This document shows, in pieces, positions 45,521 through 57,098 of a stretch of DNA of 64,000 bases; position 1 is the stretch's first letter; every line of letters starts with the position of its first letter. Under the pieces are notes generated by a model. The model was not told the origin of the DNA, made no database searches, and saw only the letters and a list, made by a program, of their open reading frames with translations. Location of the stretch: the NCBI RefSeq assembly GCF_000149955.1, contig NC_030992.1, forward strand, positions 3,550,850 to 3,614,849. Direction: 5' to 3'. This stretch comes from Fusarium oxysporum f. sp. lycopersici 4287. Its lineage: Eukaryota > Ascomycota > Sordariomycetes > Hypocreales > Nectriaceae. The position numbers and the translations under genes were made by a program.

Positions 45521-47135
45521 TCATGCTGTGAAATACACAACCATATAACCCAACCAGCTTCCAACCACGCCAATCGCAGTATACGAGCTCGTAAACATCA
45601 ACGGAAGGAATTCATAGCTCTTGCCAAATATGATCTGGTGTAGGAGTGAGCAGTATAAAATGAGTGGGATGCTCACGGCAATGTACAGTGTGCTGAACCG
45701 GTCTAGTAGGAAGATCCTGGGCTTGTTGGAAGCAGGGGCAAGACGGTCAAACGCCATGAGGAAGACAACAAGCCAGGTGATAGTGTAGATGGTCTTAATA
45801 GGAAATTCTGCCGGCGTGAACAGCAGGGGGAAGAGTGATACATGACCGGCAACAGCCAGCGGCCGGAAGGCTCCGAGATGACGTCTGTCTCGGAGAGCAA
45901 TGAGACTGAAGGGGATGATGACAAGAAGAATGGCCTTCTCATGAACATGCCAGCCAAAGAGAAAAGAGGCATAGCCACATAGGGTGACAGCACCGATGAA
46001 CGTCTCCCAGGTTGGTTGAGAGAATAGCTTGATCAAAGGTAGGACTTGGAAGAACAGTGTGAAAACGAAACATGTTCTTGGGCTGATTTCAGGCAGAACG
46101 GCAAAAGCTGTATCTCCAACTAAGCCACGAGTGACACTCTGCAAGGCGTTCTTATCGACAGCCCAGCCAACGCGTGGAGCAACTATAGAATGTTAGACCA
46201 ATGGCTGAGGTAGCTGTTCTGAATTAAGGTGCAACTTACTGTGAATCAAGATTCGATCCGCAAAAGAGTAAAGAGCCCAGACATTAGGCGCCCAGTAAGC
46301 GTGACATAGGCCGCGAGAGAAAGGGAATAATCTGCTCAGAAGCTGAGGAATCTGATTCATAGCTGCAAATGGTCCAAAAGCAGCTCCAAAGATGGTTCCA
46401 ATACCCAAACCCAGCTTGATCGAATTCAAGAATCGGATTCGGAAGATGGATTTAGACGACAAGCAATATGCTCGCAGGAGATATACGAAATAAGCCGGCG
46501 CCAAGTACAAGTAAATGTGCTTGAAGCATAGGAGGGCAGCAAAGATGAGCCCACTAGTTAGTAGCTCATTCTTGTCGCGAGCAAGGACAAGAGACATGAC
46601 AAGAATTCCGTACATGAAACCATTGTACTGGAAGTGAATATGGTCGATAATGAGAAGTCCGGGAGAAAGAATGATAGATAGAGCAGCGACCTGAGCAGCG
46701 CGACGGGACTTTAGAGGCGCATTGTCGATAAAGGTCTGAAGGGCCCAGACCAGAACAAGCTCTGTGATAATAACAGAAGTTCGTTGAAAGTAGACCGTTT
46801 GCCAGCTCTCGTAATCGAGGTTGTAGACTTTGACCATGAGGGGATCAATCAGACGGGCGACGTGTGCGAGGATCCATTCGAAGTAGGCGAAGAAGGGGGG
46901 ATAATCCAGAGTCCATTCCGAAGTCTTTTCGAAGTACCATTTCTCTAGAGGAAGACTGTTCGTGATAGCGAGCCAATTACGATGGACTTCAAAGTCGGTC
47001 GATTTGCTTTTTGGCGGTGGTGAGCGACACGCGACGGATATGATGGAGAACGACTCACTATGCGGGGAACAGGAGGATTTTGAAGGCGGCAGCCACAAGC
47101 GCAGTCTGCGCAAGTGTTGGGTAATGTTCGCTCAT
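45521..47135 (-). CDS. ALG8: Dolichyl-P-Glc glucosyltransferase ALG8, 501 aa
   Basis: ALG8 adds the second glucose to the lipid-linked oligosaccharide in the ER lumen during N-glycan assembly. Exons are 47135 down to 47059, 47006 down to 46240, and 46182 down to 45521 (introns 52 and 57 nt, GT-AG, phases agree). The protein is a multi-spanning membrane enzyme of the ALG6/ALG8 family. Family hallmarks are visible: [14 protein letters not shown] in the first lumenal loop, the [11 protein letters not shown] motif, and [10 protein letters not shown] after the next helices. [12 protein letters not shown] in the C-terminal half is another shared block. It is divergent from EMP47, another ER glycoprotein gene, across 1.17 kb. 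Confidence 0.93.
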
Positions 47136-48309
47136 GATGCGCGGTCACTATTTGTGTTGTCGCGGAGCTGGGGATGGCCTCATGACCTTGTTTCTGTGGG
47201 ATTAGTCAAGGTAGATCTTGATACAAGTCATGACGAGAAGGAGATTGGCTCGTGTTCTTTTTTGGACATGAGGTGGTTTGTCCAAGCAAATGTCCCCACT
47301 AAAACACCCTAGCATCGAGTCGAGTTGACAGCTAAGGGACCAGTACAACAGAGCTTCAAACACTCAGCCCATTTCACCATAAGAGTTGACAGAATTTATT
47401 GGCCGGTTCTACAGATGATGAATCTAACATTAAAACAAGACTTTCATACCGTTAAAGTAACCGATCCAAGTCTCGAGATGCACAATGGTCTTTAAGAACT
47501 CTTTTCGACATGTCCAATCTGGGGTCCAGCTATGGAAGTCACATACAGGGGTATAGCTTTGACTTTATTCTGGCCATAGGTGTCAAAGTCTGAGTAACAG
47601 AAACAGTTTCCAAACTGTCCGTCTTCGCTTTACTTATTAATTATTCAATTCGATTGTTTCCCTCAATCTTAAAACAGCTCGAAAGGGGTTCACCGTATTC
47701 TCCTTTGAAGCTACCGACGGCCCGAGCTCTTTTCCCCAGCTTCCATTTTGTTAGCTAACAAATCCACCAATAATGCTCTTTACTGGGCATCATCAAGCCA
47801 CGCTGCTCCAGGTAGGTTACGCCACAAAACCCTTTTCAAGGCTGAGTTGAATGATCGCATGTGGCTTCATTAAGTCAATGTCTCCTTCTCATGAGACTTT
47901 TCCCTCTCTCTTATTGTGTTTGAGTATCAACTGATAGATTCTTTGTTCTTTCATTATCTTAATTCCTATATTACAGGCCTCATTATTGTGTCTTTTAGAA
48001 CCCCATCGTTGATTCCCAATCGTTGGTCTCTAGTGAACCCCCGCTCTAAAATCCAACCACCAAGTACGGTATACGCTTGTTCCAGGGGCTGCATAGTGCA
48101 AAGTGTCCTTAGACCTCAGCCTTGCCTCCACCAACTCGGCTCATTCCATTCAACTTCCCGAGCTCTTTTTTTCCGTGACCCGAACTTGGGAAAAAGGAGT
48201 GAGTCCGTCCTGCGCAGGTGTCGAGTTCTGTCTTGCCTGCGGTTTCCATCCTTGTTCTTATTTCGTCTTTTGGTCCATTGGAGCTACCTGCGTCCATCTT
48301 TACGCTGCT
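47136..48309. promoter_or_regulatory. Divergent promoter region of ALG8 and EMP47
   Basis: No supported ORF. A CACGCTG (reverse of CAGCGTG, the core of the yeast unfolded-protein response element) occurs at 47799-47805. The 300 bp before the EMP47 ATG are CT-rich, typical of a leader. Confidence 0.5.
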
Positions 48310-49694
48310 ATGAAGGTCTCTTTCTCTTTGGCTGCGCTGCTGGCAGCAAGCCTGTCGCAGGCTCAGTATCTCATCAGTGAACTTAGTTTTGGTCATGCTG
48401 GAAGGTTTGTTCTACCTTGTTGTACTTTTGTGGTACTGCACTGTCCAGTGATGTTGCTAACCCGTGCTGCGTCTACAGGATAAGCCCACCCGAAGCTCGT
48501 GGACAGATCCCCAACTTTGCTGTCCAAGGCAACCCCAACACGCCCGAGGTTCTCTCAAACCGAATCATCTTGACACCTCTTGCTCCTGGTAATCAACGAG
48601 GTGCCGTATGGGGCCAGCAGCCTTTACTTCGAAACCAATGGATCGCCGACGTCGACTTCCGAGCCAACGGACCTGATCGTGGCCGTGGTAACCTCAACAT
48701 CTGGCTTGTTCGCAACGGTCCTGCTACGATCGGCTCTGGAAGCATTTACACTGTCGGAAAGTTCGACGGTTTGGCTCTAGTTATTGATACTTCTGGCGGT
48801 TCCAGTGGTATGGTTCGAGGGTTCTTGAACGATGGAAACACCGATTATTCGAGGCAAAGCAATGTCGATGAGCTCTCATTCGGCCACTGCCCTTACAACT
48901 ACCGCAACCTCGGCCGACCTTCGCAGGTCAAGCTTCGACAGACCGCCAGGACATTCCGTGTTGAGTTGGATGGTAACCTGTGCTTCGAGTCAGACAAGTT
49001 CAGCATTCCCACAGGCTATCAGTTTGGTGTCACTGCTGCTACCCCTGATAATCCTGATTCTTTTGAGGTCTTCAAGATGGTTGTCATGGCTGATAACAGC
49101 GACAGTGGTCCTGTTCGTGACCCTCCTAAGCAGAACCAAAACCAGGGCCAGAATCAGAACCAGAACCAGCGTGTTCCACCCGTCAGGGACACCTCCAACA
49201 GTAATAACAAGCGAAACGATGGCGAGTACGCAGATGAAGATCCTGATATCTTCCAGACTTCCAAAGCTCAGTTCATGGATCTGCACAATCGCCTTCAGAA
49301 CACCAACCACCAGCTCGCCTCCCTGCAGCGCACCTCCTCACGCCACCAGCAGCAGGATGAGAAACGTCACGAGGACTTGACCGCCCTGATCGGCCAGCTC
49401 CGTGCTGATATGCGAAAGCTCGACGATATCACTGCTCTGCACAGCCGTGTCATGGAGCTCGAGAAGGATATTCAGGGTCTCCGAAAGGAACTCAACCGCA
49501 AGCTGCAGTCCACCGAGCGTACCTTCAAGGACACACTCTCTGACCACCATAACTCTTTGTCAGAGACTGTCATGGCCAAGACTCCTGGCCACCGCTTCCT
49601 TATCTTCGTCTTCCTTGGCACACAAGGTCTTCTCGTTGCGGCTTATGTGGTTTACAAGAAACGGCGCTCATCCATGCCTAAGAAGTATCTGTAG
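48310..49694 (+). CDS. EMP47: L-type lectin cargo receptor EMP47 (ERGIC-53/VIP36 family), 436 aa
   Basis: Emp47-type lectins carry glycoproteins from ER to Golgi in COPII vesicles and cycle back in COPI. Exons are 48310-48404 and 48479-49694 with a 74-nt intron. The N-terminus has a signal peptide (MKVSFSLAALLAASLSQAQ). An L-type lectin fold follows (IWLVRNGPATIGSG, DGLALVIDTSG and a C...C pair around FGHCPYNYRN and GNLCFESDKF). Then comes a short Asn/Gln repeat linker (about residues 235-255), a long coiled coil (about 275-395) and one membrane segment near residues 405-425. The last four residues are KKYL, a KKxx COPI retrieval signal. The lumenal lectin plus cytosolic dilysine layout fits Emp47 well. 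Confidence 0.92.
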
Positions 49695-50077
49695 ACTCAT
49701 GAACAAGGACTAAAAAGAGGGGGAGTATGAATTCAAGGGAGCACTTGTGTTTGGATAGTGAGGTCTGACTTCACGCCTTGTTCCTTGGTATTGCTGTGCT
49801 TTGTAAATTAGATGCATGAGCCGTGTGTACATGGGAGAGTTTTTATGTTAGCAAAAGAAATGAGCATGATGATTAAAAAAAATCATAAATCAATATTGCA
49901 AATCTGAAAGACTATGTATTCAAGACTCATTCTCATTACCTGGACCAGTTACTCAATGTCATTAGACCACTCCCGGACCACCCATAACTATCCACGCATT
50001 CAAACACTAAACATTTCAGACTCGCTTGCCTTGCTCGCCGACCGTTTCATAGCCAACTGCAAGCATTCATAGCGTCA
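49695..50077. other. Intergenic between convergent genes
   Basis: 383 bp, 3' flanks of EMP47 and the aminopeptidase gene. AT-rich near 49860-49900. No gene. Confidence 0.5.
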
Positions 50078-51921
50078 TTAAATCTTCTCAAAGCTGCCGT
50101 TGATTACATCCAGCATCTCGTCACCCTTGGGGGCAGCAGAGGTCAAGTTCTCATAGCCACCGGGTGTGACGAGGATGTCATCTTCGATGCGAACACCACC
50201 AACTGGGTAGTATGTCTCGAGGAGGTCTTTGTTAATGAACTTGGCATGTGACGGGTTGTTCAGGAAGTATCCCTCAATAAAAGGACGGCAGAAGTAGCTT
50301 CGATAAATTAGCCCAAAAACCTCAATCTTGAAGAAATTATAGTACTTACATTCCTGGCTCGATTGTCACAATCATGTTGGGCTGAAGAGACTGTCTTGGC
50401 TTTGTAGGTGGAGAAGACGAAGCCATACGATGCATTGCCACCAGAGCCGTGGCAGTTACCATCTCACGCTTACCACCCTCGACGTGGAAGTTATCTCTCA
50501 TCAGGAGACGCTCATAGCCAGTGACATCGTGGACCTCAAGACCAACGTGATGACCGAGACCGTGGGGGAAAAAAGCAGCGACGGTTCCAGCCTTTTGGAT
50601 CTCCTCAAAGTTGCCTTTCAGAAGACCCAACTTGCGCAAGCCCTGGAGAGCTACGTCACTGGCATGGAGCTGAAGTTCGTAGTAGACAGTGCCGGGCCGA
50701 ACACGTGCTATGCACTCTTCCTGCATGCGCTGCACAATAGAGTAGATCGCGGAGGCCTCCTTAGAAAAGGAACCACTGACAGGAAGAGTACGGGTGATGT
50801 CGCTGGCGTAACATTGGTACTCACAGCCAGCGTCGACAACGATCAGTTGCTTGCCCTCGAGAGGCTGGTTGTTGGCTCCGTAGTGTAGAATCGAAGCATT
50901 GACACCAGCGCCAGCAATAATAGGATATGCCTGGGCGTGAGCACCACGCGAAGTACAAGCGGCAAGAAGAACTGCCTCGACGTCTTGCTCATTGCGCATA
51001 GTAAGGAGACGCTCAGCCACGGCACGATGAGCAGCGGCAGAGATACGTGAAGCGCGACGGATGAGTGCAACTTCATATTCCGTCTTAATTACACGGGCCT
51101 CATCCATGGCAGGTCGCAGCTTGGAGCAGTTGATCTGGGTCTGTCCTCGAGGTCGATCAGTCAACTTAGGAGCCTGATCAGAATGAAGGACATAGAGAGT
51201 CTTCTCAGGACGAAGTTGACCATGAAGAAATTTGGACAATTGAGCGGTGTATCGAACATCATCGACGTCGTATTTACGCATAGCCTCTGCTGCGTCAGGA
51301 GTTGGGCCGTGATACAAGACCTGTCGCGGCTCGGCGTATGGAATCCAGAGGGTGAGACGATCCATGGCGATTTCGTAAGTAACGGCACAGTCGGGAAAGT
51401 CAACGCCAGTCAGGTAATAGAAACTGTGTTGTTATCAGTAGAATTTCTTTCATAGGAACTGGGTAGCATACTATCTGCGTTGCTTGAAAGGAGGCGACTG
51501 GTCTGAGTCTTCATAGAGGCGTGTAGGCTCGCCAGGAAGATAGAGGAGTCCATCAGTAACGCCGAGCTCTTTGACGACCTTGCGCGCATGGAGTTTTGCT
51601 TCATGGTATGTCAGTACTCGTTTAAATATCGAGAACATGTGAGACAGAGCTTCTCTGAACATACCGGGATACTTGTTACCACTGCTGCTTTTACCGCCGC
51701 AGTCATCGTCACTCTTCTTTACCTCAACACATCTATCAAAGAGCTCGAGTCAGTGATATGAGCATTACACCAGATAAATGAGAGTATAAGACCCCAGGAT
51801 CAACTCACAGCGCGTCGAATTCATCCTCAAGCACAAACTCGTAGCTCATCGACCTTCTTTCACGTGCTTGAGGCCTCTGCTCCCCGCAGACGGGCTTCGG
51901 CGGCGTTATCGGCGGTGCCAT
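50078..51921 (-). CDS. Xaa-Pro aminopeptidase / prolidase family (M24B), 533 aa
   Basis: The enzyme removes N-terminal residues preceding proline (or splits X-Pro dipeptides). Five exons: 51921 down to 51809, 51732 down to 51665, 51598 down to 51472, 51423 down to 50350, and 50297 down to 50078, all GT-AG with agreeing phases. The pita-bread catalytic half carries the dimetal ligands: Asp in [10 protein letters not shown], Asp in ASDITRTLP, His in [13 protein letters not shown], Glu in VTIEPG and Glu in [10 protein letters not shown]. The N-terminal half has the aminopeptidase-P-N type sequence ([18 protein letters not shown]). The block [10 protein letters not shown] is typical of fungal pepP enzymes. 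A short insertion with [15 protein letters not shown] lies just before the last metal-ligand block. The product has no signal peptide, so I infer a cytosolic enzyme. Confidence 0.93.
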
Positions 51922-52853
51922 CTGCGTGCACTATAAATCCAGTACAGCCTTGTTGACTCGTACGTAGGATCGAATGAGCGTGTTGAAAAAGGGCCGTGAT
52001 GGACAAAGAGAGTTGCTCAAGAATATGTGTTGTTTATTGAAAAGAGAGGAAGCTTCAAGTTTCATGTGATAATACACTAAAGCTACAGTTACAGTTACAG
52101 TTGGAGTTACAGTATCCATCCGTAATCAGTCAGCCACAGTCTCCCCGTATCGCTTCCTTGCGGTGCTCATCGGGAGTGGTCACAGCGTATCGCAACCCCC
52201 CGATAACGCCCTTATAAGCCTTCTAAGCCCGACTGTACTAATTCATCCATTTCATGACGCAACCAGATCGATAATGAGACGCTTTTAGTCCGCCGTGGAA
52301 TTGTTGAGGATAGATTAGATTACGGGATGATCCGATCTTGTATCCGCAAATAATTGCTTCAGTGGCTGAAAGATCTCCATCTCCAAGCCAAACACTATGA
52401 AATACACATTTAATACTGAGTCAACCACTTTCAATGTTTCACATGCCTTATGGCAAGTCTCATTATGATGGATCTATACTCAAAGCTGAATTCATTGCAG
52501 TGCTAACAAGTAGTCTTCTTCTCAATGATCCTACACCTTGCATTCAGCTTCCCTCCTCTGTTCACATCCACTTCAACTTCAACCTCAACCTCAACAGACA
52601 ATCCAAAATGTTTGTCCAAGTGTATACCAGTCCCAGCCGCCGTCTATGTGCTTTGGCCATATCTAAAAACGCGATCATTTCTTTGCCATACTCTTCAACC
52701 GTGGTATCCTAGCCCCTTTAACAGTCCAAGCACTCCGTTCCAAATCAAAATCGCTCTTCCCATGAAATAAAAATCAAGATCAAAATCACTAGCCGACGCC
52801 TCGCGCGCTTTCCGTCCTCCCGTATCATGAGTGGGTATCAAATGTAGCGACCG
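51922..52853. other. Intergenic, aminopeptidase promoter and Zn2Cys6 3' flank
   Basis: 932 bp with no supported gene. Contains an ACAGTT hexamer repeat (52085-52114) and a second short AACTTC/AACCTC repeat around 52573-52600. Confidence 0.5.
52085..52114. repeat. ACAGTT hexanucleotide repeat
   Basis: Three exact ACAGTT units, then GGAGTT and ACAGTA, about 165 bp upstream of the aminopeptidase ATG. Confidence 0.65.
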
Positions 52854-55800
52854 TTACATTCCTTGGAATCCTCCTCTTCCAGAGCCAAAGAAGCCTCCCC
52901 AATCCGCCTGCATGCCCTGTTCTGTAAACATTTGTTGTATTTGCCTTTCTTGATGCCGTTGTGCGTGCGCTCGTCGGTTTGACATGGCGTGTCCTTGATG
53001 AATCGCGTGCGTTTGTGACACTGGTCGCCGTTGTTGCATCATCGGTTGACCGGGCTGCATTCCCATTATGGCTGATGGACTGGCGAACATCGGTTGGTGG
53101 CTCGATGCACTCATCATGGGCTGGCCCTGCTGGTGCATCATGTAGGGCGGTGGTTGTCCAAAGATCTGACTTTCCACGTCGTCGAAAGTTCCAGTCAAGA
53201 AGAGTTGCATATCTTGATTCTGGTCTCCCATAGTGGTGGGTTGGTCTGTCTTGCCTGGGAATCCCAATTCCATCATAGGTTGGTTTGGATAGGCAAAAGG
53301 ATCCTCAGACGGGAACATGAGCGAGTCGAGTTTGTTGACAGGGTTGTGCATACCCATTTGCTGTCCTGTGTAGGGGTAGCGTTGAGTACTTGTCGCTGCG
53401 CTGCTGGTCGACTCTGGGGTGCTTCGCTGCAAATCGGGAGACATGAAATCACCAAAGTTGGCTGAGAAAGTGTTATCTTGGAAGGCTGCGATGCCTCCTC
53501 CAGGCAGATCCATCGTCCCTTGAGACAAGGTTGTAGGATACGAGCTTGATGACATCTGGCTCGCACGAGTGAAATCTGTCGTTCCTATCGAGGACATGCT
53601 TGCGGGGATTGGAGTATGATGAGATGAAACAGACGAAGGCCGTCCTGTAGGGGCGGGTCTTTTCTTTGAAGGCGCTTGTCGTATTTTTCCAGCATCCAAT
53701 TGCTCTGGTAATTGATCAAATAGAGCCTGTTTCAACGATGTCAGTAAAGTACCAGAGTTCGAATATTTAGGCCATACCTTGAGAGCGCTGGTAACTCGTT
53801 CGGCCGACATGCTCTTCTCCGCCAGGGCTGCAATCATTTGTCTTCCAGCTCGAGCATCCGCTAGAACTTCGCCAGATCCGGGCTTCTCAGGGTTTTCTGT
53901 AGCATAGAACACTAGGGACAGGACGGCAAAGAACTCAGTGTACAACATGAACCAGTACGGTCCACTGAGAACCCGCTGTTTGCGGATTTCCAATCCAATG
54001 TGCACAATGTTACGAGAGACACTGATGGCAGCGGCTGCACAAGCATATGATAGCTCGTCCACCTTGTTTCCTTGACTCAAACGAGGAGAGACGTAATGCA
54101 AGAATGGTCGATATAGCACAAGTTGGACATGTGCATAGGCAAATCTCAACAAATGACGGATTCTATCACTATGGTTAGTAATGCTCTACAATATCTTCAA
54201 ATATCTCACTGCTGCACTTACCGAACCGTCTCAATTGGCCCCTCACCGCTTGGGCGCCAGTGCTGGGGTAGCCTTTCAAACCAAGAATGAAGCTCAGCTT
54301 CAATTTCCTTGATACGGCCATAACTAATTAGATAGGTGGAGGCAGGTTTGTTGTCTTTTGTAACGCTCTGGCCCAATCCCTTTGTTGGATAGACATATTT
54401 CGTGACCTTTGACAAGATTTCCATTAGTTCTGAATGGGCGTTGAACGCTTGGAAAAAAGATGGTGATCCAGGCGGTGGTCGCAAAATTCCGGTGTGTGTG
54501 ATAAACTCGTCATCAACTTCCAAGGGGAACGGCTGATCGATATCGTCCACGTTAAGGAGGAGAGGAAAGCCAAGTAATGTTGAAACATAGATATCCATTT
54601 GTCGAACCACGTAGAATACACGTTTCCGGACTTCCTGCTCAATCGGATCGATTTTTTCGTGCTGCAAATGTCGATGAAGGCCTATTCGGAGTGACGAGCG
54701 CAGTGCAATACCAACGAAGGAATAGCAGCTGCTGAGATTCGAGGTGGCTTGGAGGAAAAGAATGATGAATAGAAGAGCTTGTAGCGAAATAAGGTCGCGA
54801 CAATCGGTTACGTCGTGTAATACCGATCGCGCGGCGTTGTAGTATTTGAGACCCTCCTCTGTCGCATCTTGATAGGGCATGCTTCCTGGGTCGTTGTCGT
54901 CGAGATTGTTGTACATACATCCAAGAGACATAACAGAGAATAACAGTCCAAGATATTGCGTTTCGTCCTTCGTTAAATTGTCCAATGGTCGTTCGTAGAT
55001 CTTGTCCATTTGCTCGTAGAAAGTGGGAACGTGAACGATTCGAACGAGACATGTCGCGCAGCTGAGGGAATAATAGCACAGCTTCCGGGCAACATCCTTT
55101 GGAGGGAGCTCAGGGTAGCTTGGAACTGCTGAGAAGGGTGTTCCGACTGAAGATAATGAGGGCGACTCCAGACCAGCCGGTCGTTCGGCACGAGGCAGAA
55201 ACGGAGCTTTTGAGGACGAACCAAGCATTCCTCGGAAATGATCCTTCATGCGTTTCAAGAACACAGCACCGGAGGAGTTGCCGTGAAATTCCAAACTTCC
55301 CTTCTCGTCGATATCAAGTTGGCCAACGGAATCGATCATCGAAGTCAGATGAGCTTCATTTTGCTCAGGTTGGGGTGGTGGAGGAGGCTGTCGAGCCTTC
55401 GAGGCTTGGGCACGAGCATTTTCGCGATTGCGGAATTCTTGCTGAATTGCTGGATCAAGATTCGGATCGGCCAGGTCGACATCGGGCATAAATTTGTGAA
55501 GTAGAGACTCGGCGCGTTGCAGTCGACTTTCCAGGGCTTCGATGTATTGTGGGGCCGGGTTTCTTCTCCTGTTTGAAGGTTTATCGTATGTGCATTCTGC
55601 ATGTAACAGTCAGCCGCCGCGTCGTTTTCCAGTATGAGGGTTAAAATGTATAAGAACAAGCGATTGAGTGATAAATCAGACAGAAGCCGCGTACCATAAC
55701 TATAGACAGAGCAGTGCGTGCATGGTTGCTTGCCGTCACACTTAATCTTCTTCCGTCGGCATTCATCGCATGCGCGCGTTACTCGTCGTCGCTTCTGAAT

Positions 55801-55944
55801 CGGTTGGGATGACGCGCCGGGTTGTGGGTTGCCGTCTTCGTCAAGTTCGTTGTCGGACTTGATGCTCGCTGATGGCGACGGAGCGTCATCGTGCCAGTCG
55901 TGAGCCGACTGGCCAGCGTCGTTGTCACCGACGTCCAGAGGCAT
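52854..55944 (-). CDS. Zn2Cys6 transcription factor with fungal_trans domain, about 960 aa
   Basis: A nuclear DNA-binding regulator. I read four exons: 55944 down to 55695, 55596 down to 55222-region end at 54222, 54162 down to 53778, and 53726 down to 52854. The binuclear zinc cluster is complete: Cys59, 62, 69, 75, 78 and 85 (CX2CX6CX5CX2CX6C), the last formed across the first junction, followed by a short coiled coil ([13 protein letters not shown]). The fungal-specific middle homology domain lies at about residues 230-430 ([29 protein letters not shown]). The C-terminal 300 residues are rich in Gln, Met and Pro and look like an activation domain. The 51-nt third intron is in frame, so retention would add 17 residues. 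The regulated pathway is not visible. Confidence 0.88.
53727..53777 (-). other. In-frame 51-nt intron of the Zn2Cys6 gene
   Basis: Begins GTATGG, ends ACAG, and has a TACTGAC branch-like site 16 nt before the end. Its length is divisible by three and it has no stop codon, so both spliced and retained forms would be translated. I prefer splicing because of the good signals. Confidence 0.6.
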
Positions 55945-55960
55945 ATCGAACTTGGTTGAA

Positions 55961-55994
55961 TTAGCAAAGGACCATGGAGTTAACTACTCGACAT
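55961..55994 (-). promoter_or_regulatory. Two 4-codon upstream ORFs in the Zn2Cys6 leader
   Basis: On the minus strand, ATG at 55994 opens MSSS then TAA (ends 55980), and ATG at 55975 opens MVLC then TAA (ends 55961). The main ATG is at 55944, 16 nt after the second stop. Both lie in the leader if transcription starts further upstream, which is not shown by the sequence. Confidence 0.4.
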
Positions 55995-56723
55995 TGGTGA
56001 CTTGAGGGGATAAGGCGATCGGGGTATGAAATTTGGAGTGTCTTGGCAAAGGCTAGGGCCCCATCGCCGATTCAACTCGCAGATGGGACAGTTTCCTTGT
56101 AAGGATACAGCGCAACGGACAATGTTGATGCGAATGCAAGGTAGAGAAGAGGAGGTGAGTTCGGGGGCACAACGCTGAGGCGCCAAGGAACAACGGGGAG
56201 AGCCGACGGGCGGGTGATTGATGTTGCAGGTTTTCACTCACCAGTTAATAGGCCTCTTGGCCACGATGAAAAGGAAATAACGAGCTGGGTATTATTATGA
56301 GAGGGAAACGAGAAAGGAAATGTCGTCGTTGTCGCCGCCGCCGTGCGGCAGAACTGGGAATTGATTGAAGCGGACAGTCGAGAAGAGTCGAAGAGAGTCA
56401 AAGGGACTACAGAGTGAATGAATTGCAGATGCAGTTGCAGGGTCGCAAGCGTAAGTTGTGAGGCAAGTGGTAGCCCATATCCCAATCGCCCCCAAGACTC
56501 ACGGCCTAGGCCATCAGCGTTCAAGAGAGTTCAGTTAAAGTTCCCGCGAAGAAAGTAGCAGGGTCAAGAATAGAAATAGAAGAGTAAGGTAGGTAACCAA
56601 GACTGAAATGAGTTGGTGATGATGGGGAAAGCGCCCAGGTAGAGAGTCTGAGAGTGCCCTGGTGCTGGTGTTGGGCAATAGACGGGGGATAGCCTGTCGT
56701 ACCAAGTACCGTTCCGTAGCGTG

Positions 56724-56771
56724 CTGCACTGCACTGACTTGACTTGACGGAACCTAACTGAACTGAACTGG
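56724..56771. repeat. Pentanucleotide repeats (CTGCA, TTGAC, AACTG units)
   Basis: Adjacent short runs of five-base units CTGCA, CTGAC/TTGAC, then AACTG repeated three times. Confidence 0.6.
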
Positions 56772-57071
56772 GTATGGACTGAACCAGAAGGGACTAAACT
56801 GTTCCAAGTCAAAGAGAAAGGGATGAGTGAGAGAAAGCCCTGTTGTAGCGGGCGGGTTTCGCGACCGAGGCGGGTACAGATGATTCGGTTTGGTTTGGCT
56901 TGAGCAACAACAGGAGAGTAACAAGCCCAGTACAAGCAACAATACTGTAGCAGCTTGCAACAACAGGTAGGTAACCTACGAACGAAACGGGGTGAGCGAA
57001 CGAGAGAGGGGAGAACGACGAAAGAGGTGGAGATGCAGAGACGGTAACTCGAACGGGCTCTCCAAAAGGAC

Positions 57072-57098
57072 CTGAGTCTCAGTCTGAGTCTGAGCCTG
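57072..57098. repeat. CTGAGT-type hexanucleotide repeat
   Basis: Units CTGAGT, CTCAGT, CTGAGT, CTGAGC in tandem. Related to the CTCAGT repeat at 24291-24313. Confidence 0.6.
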
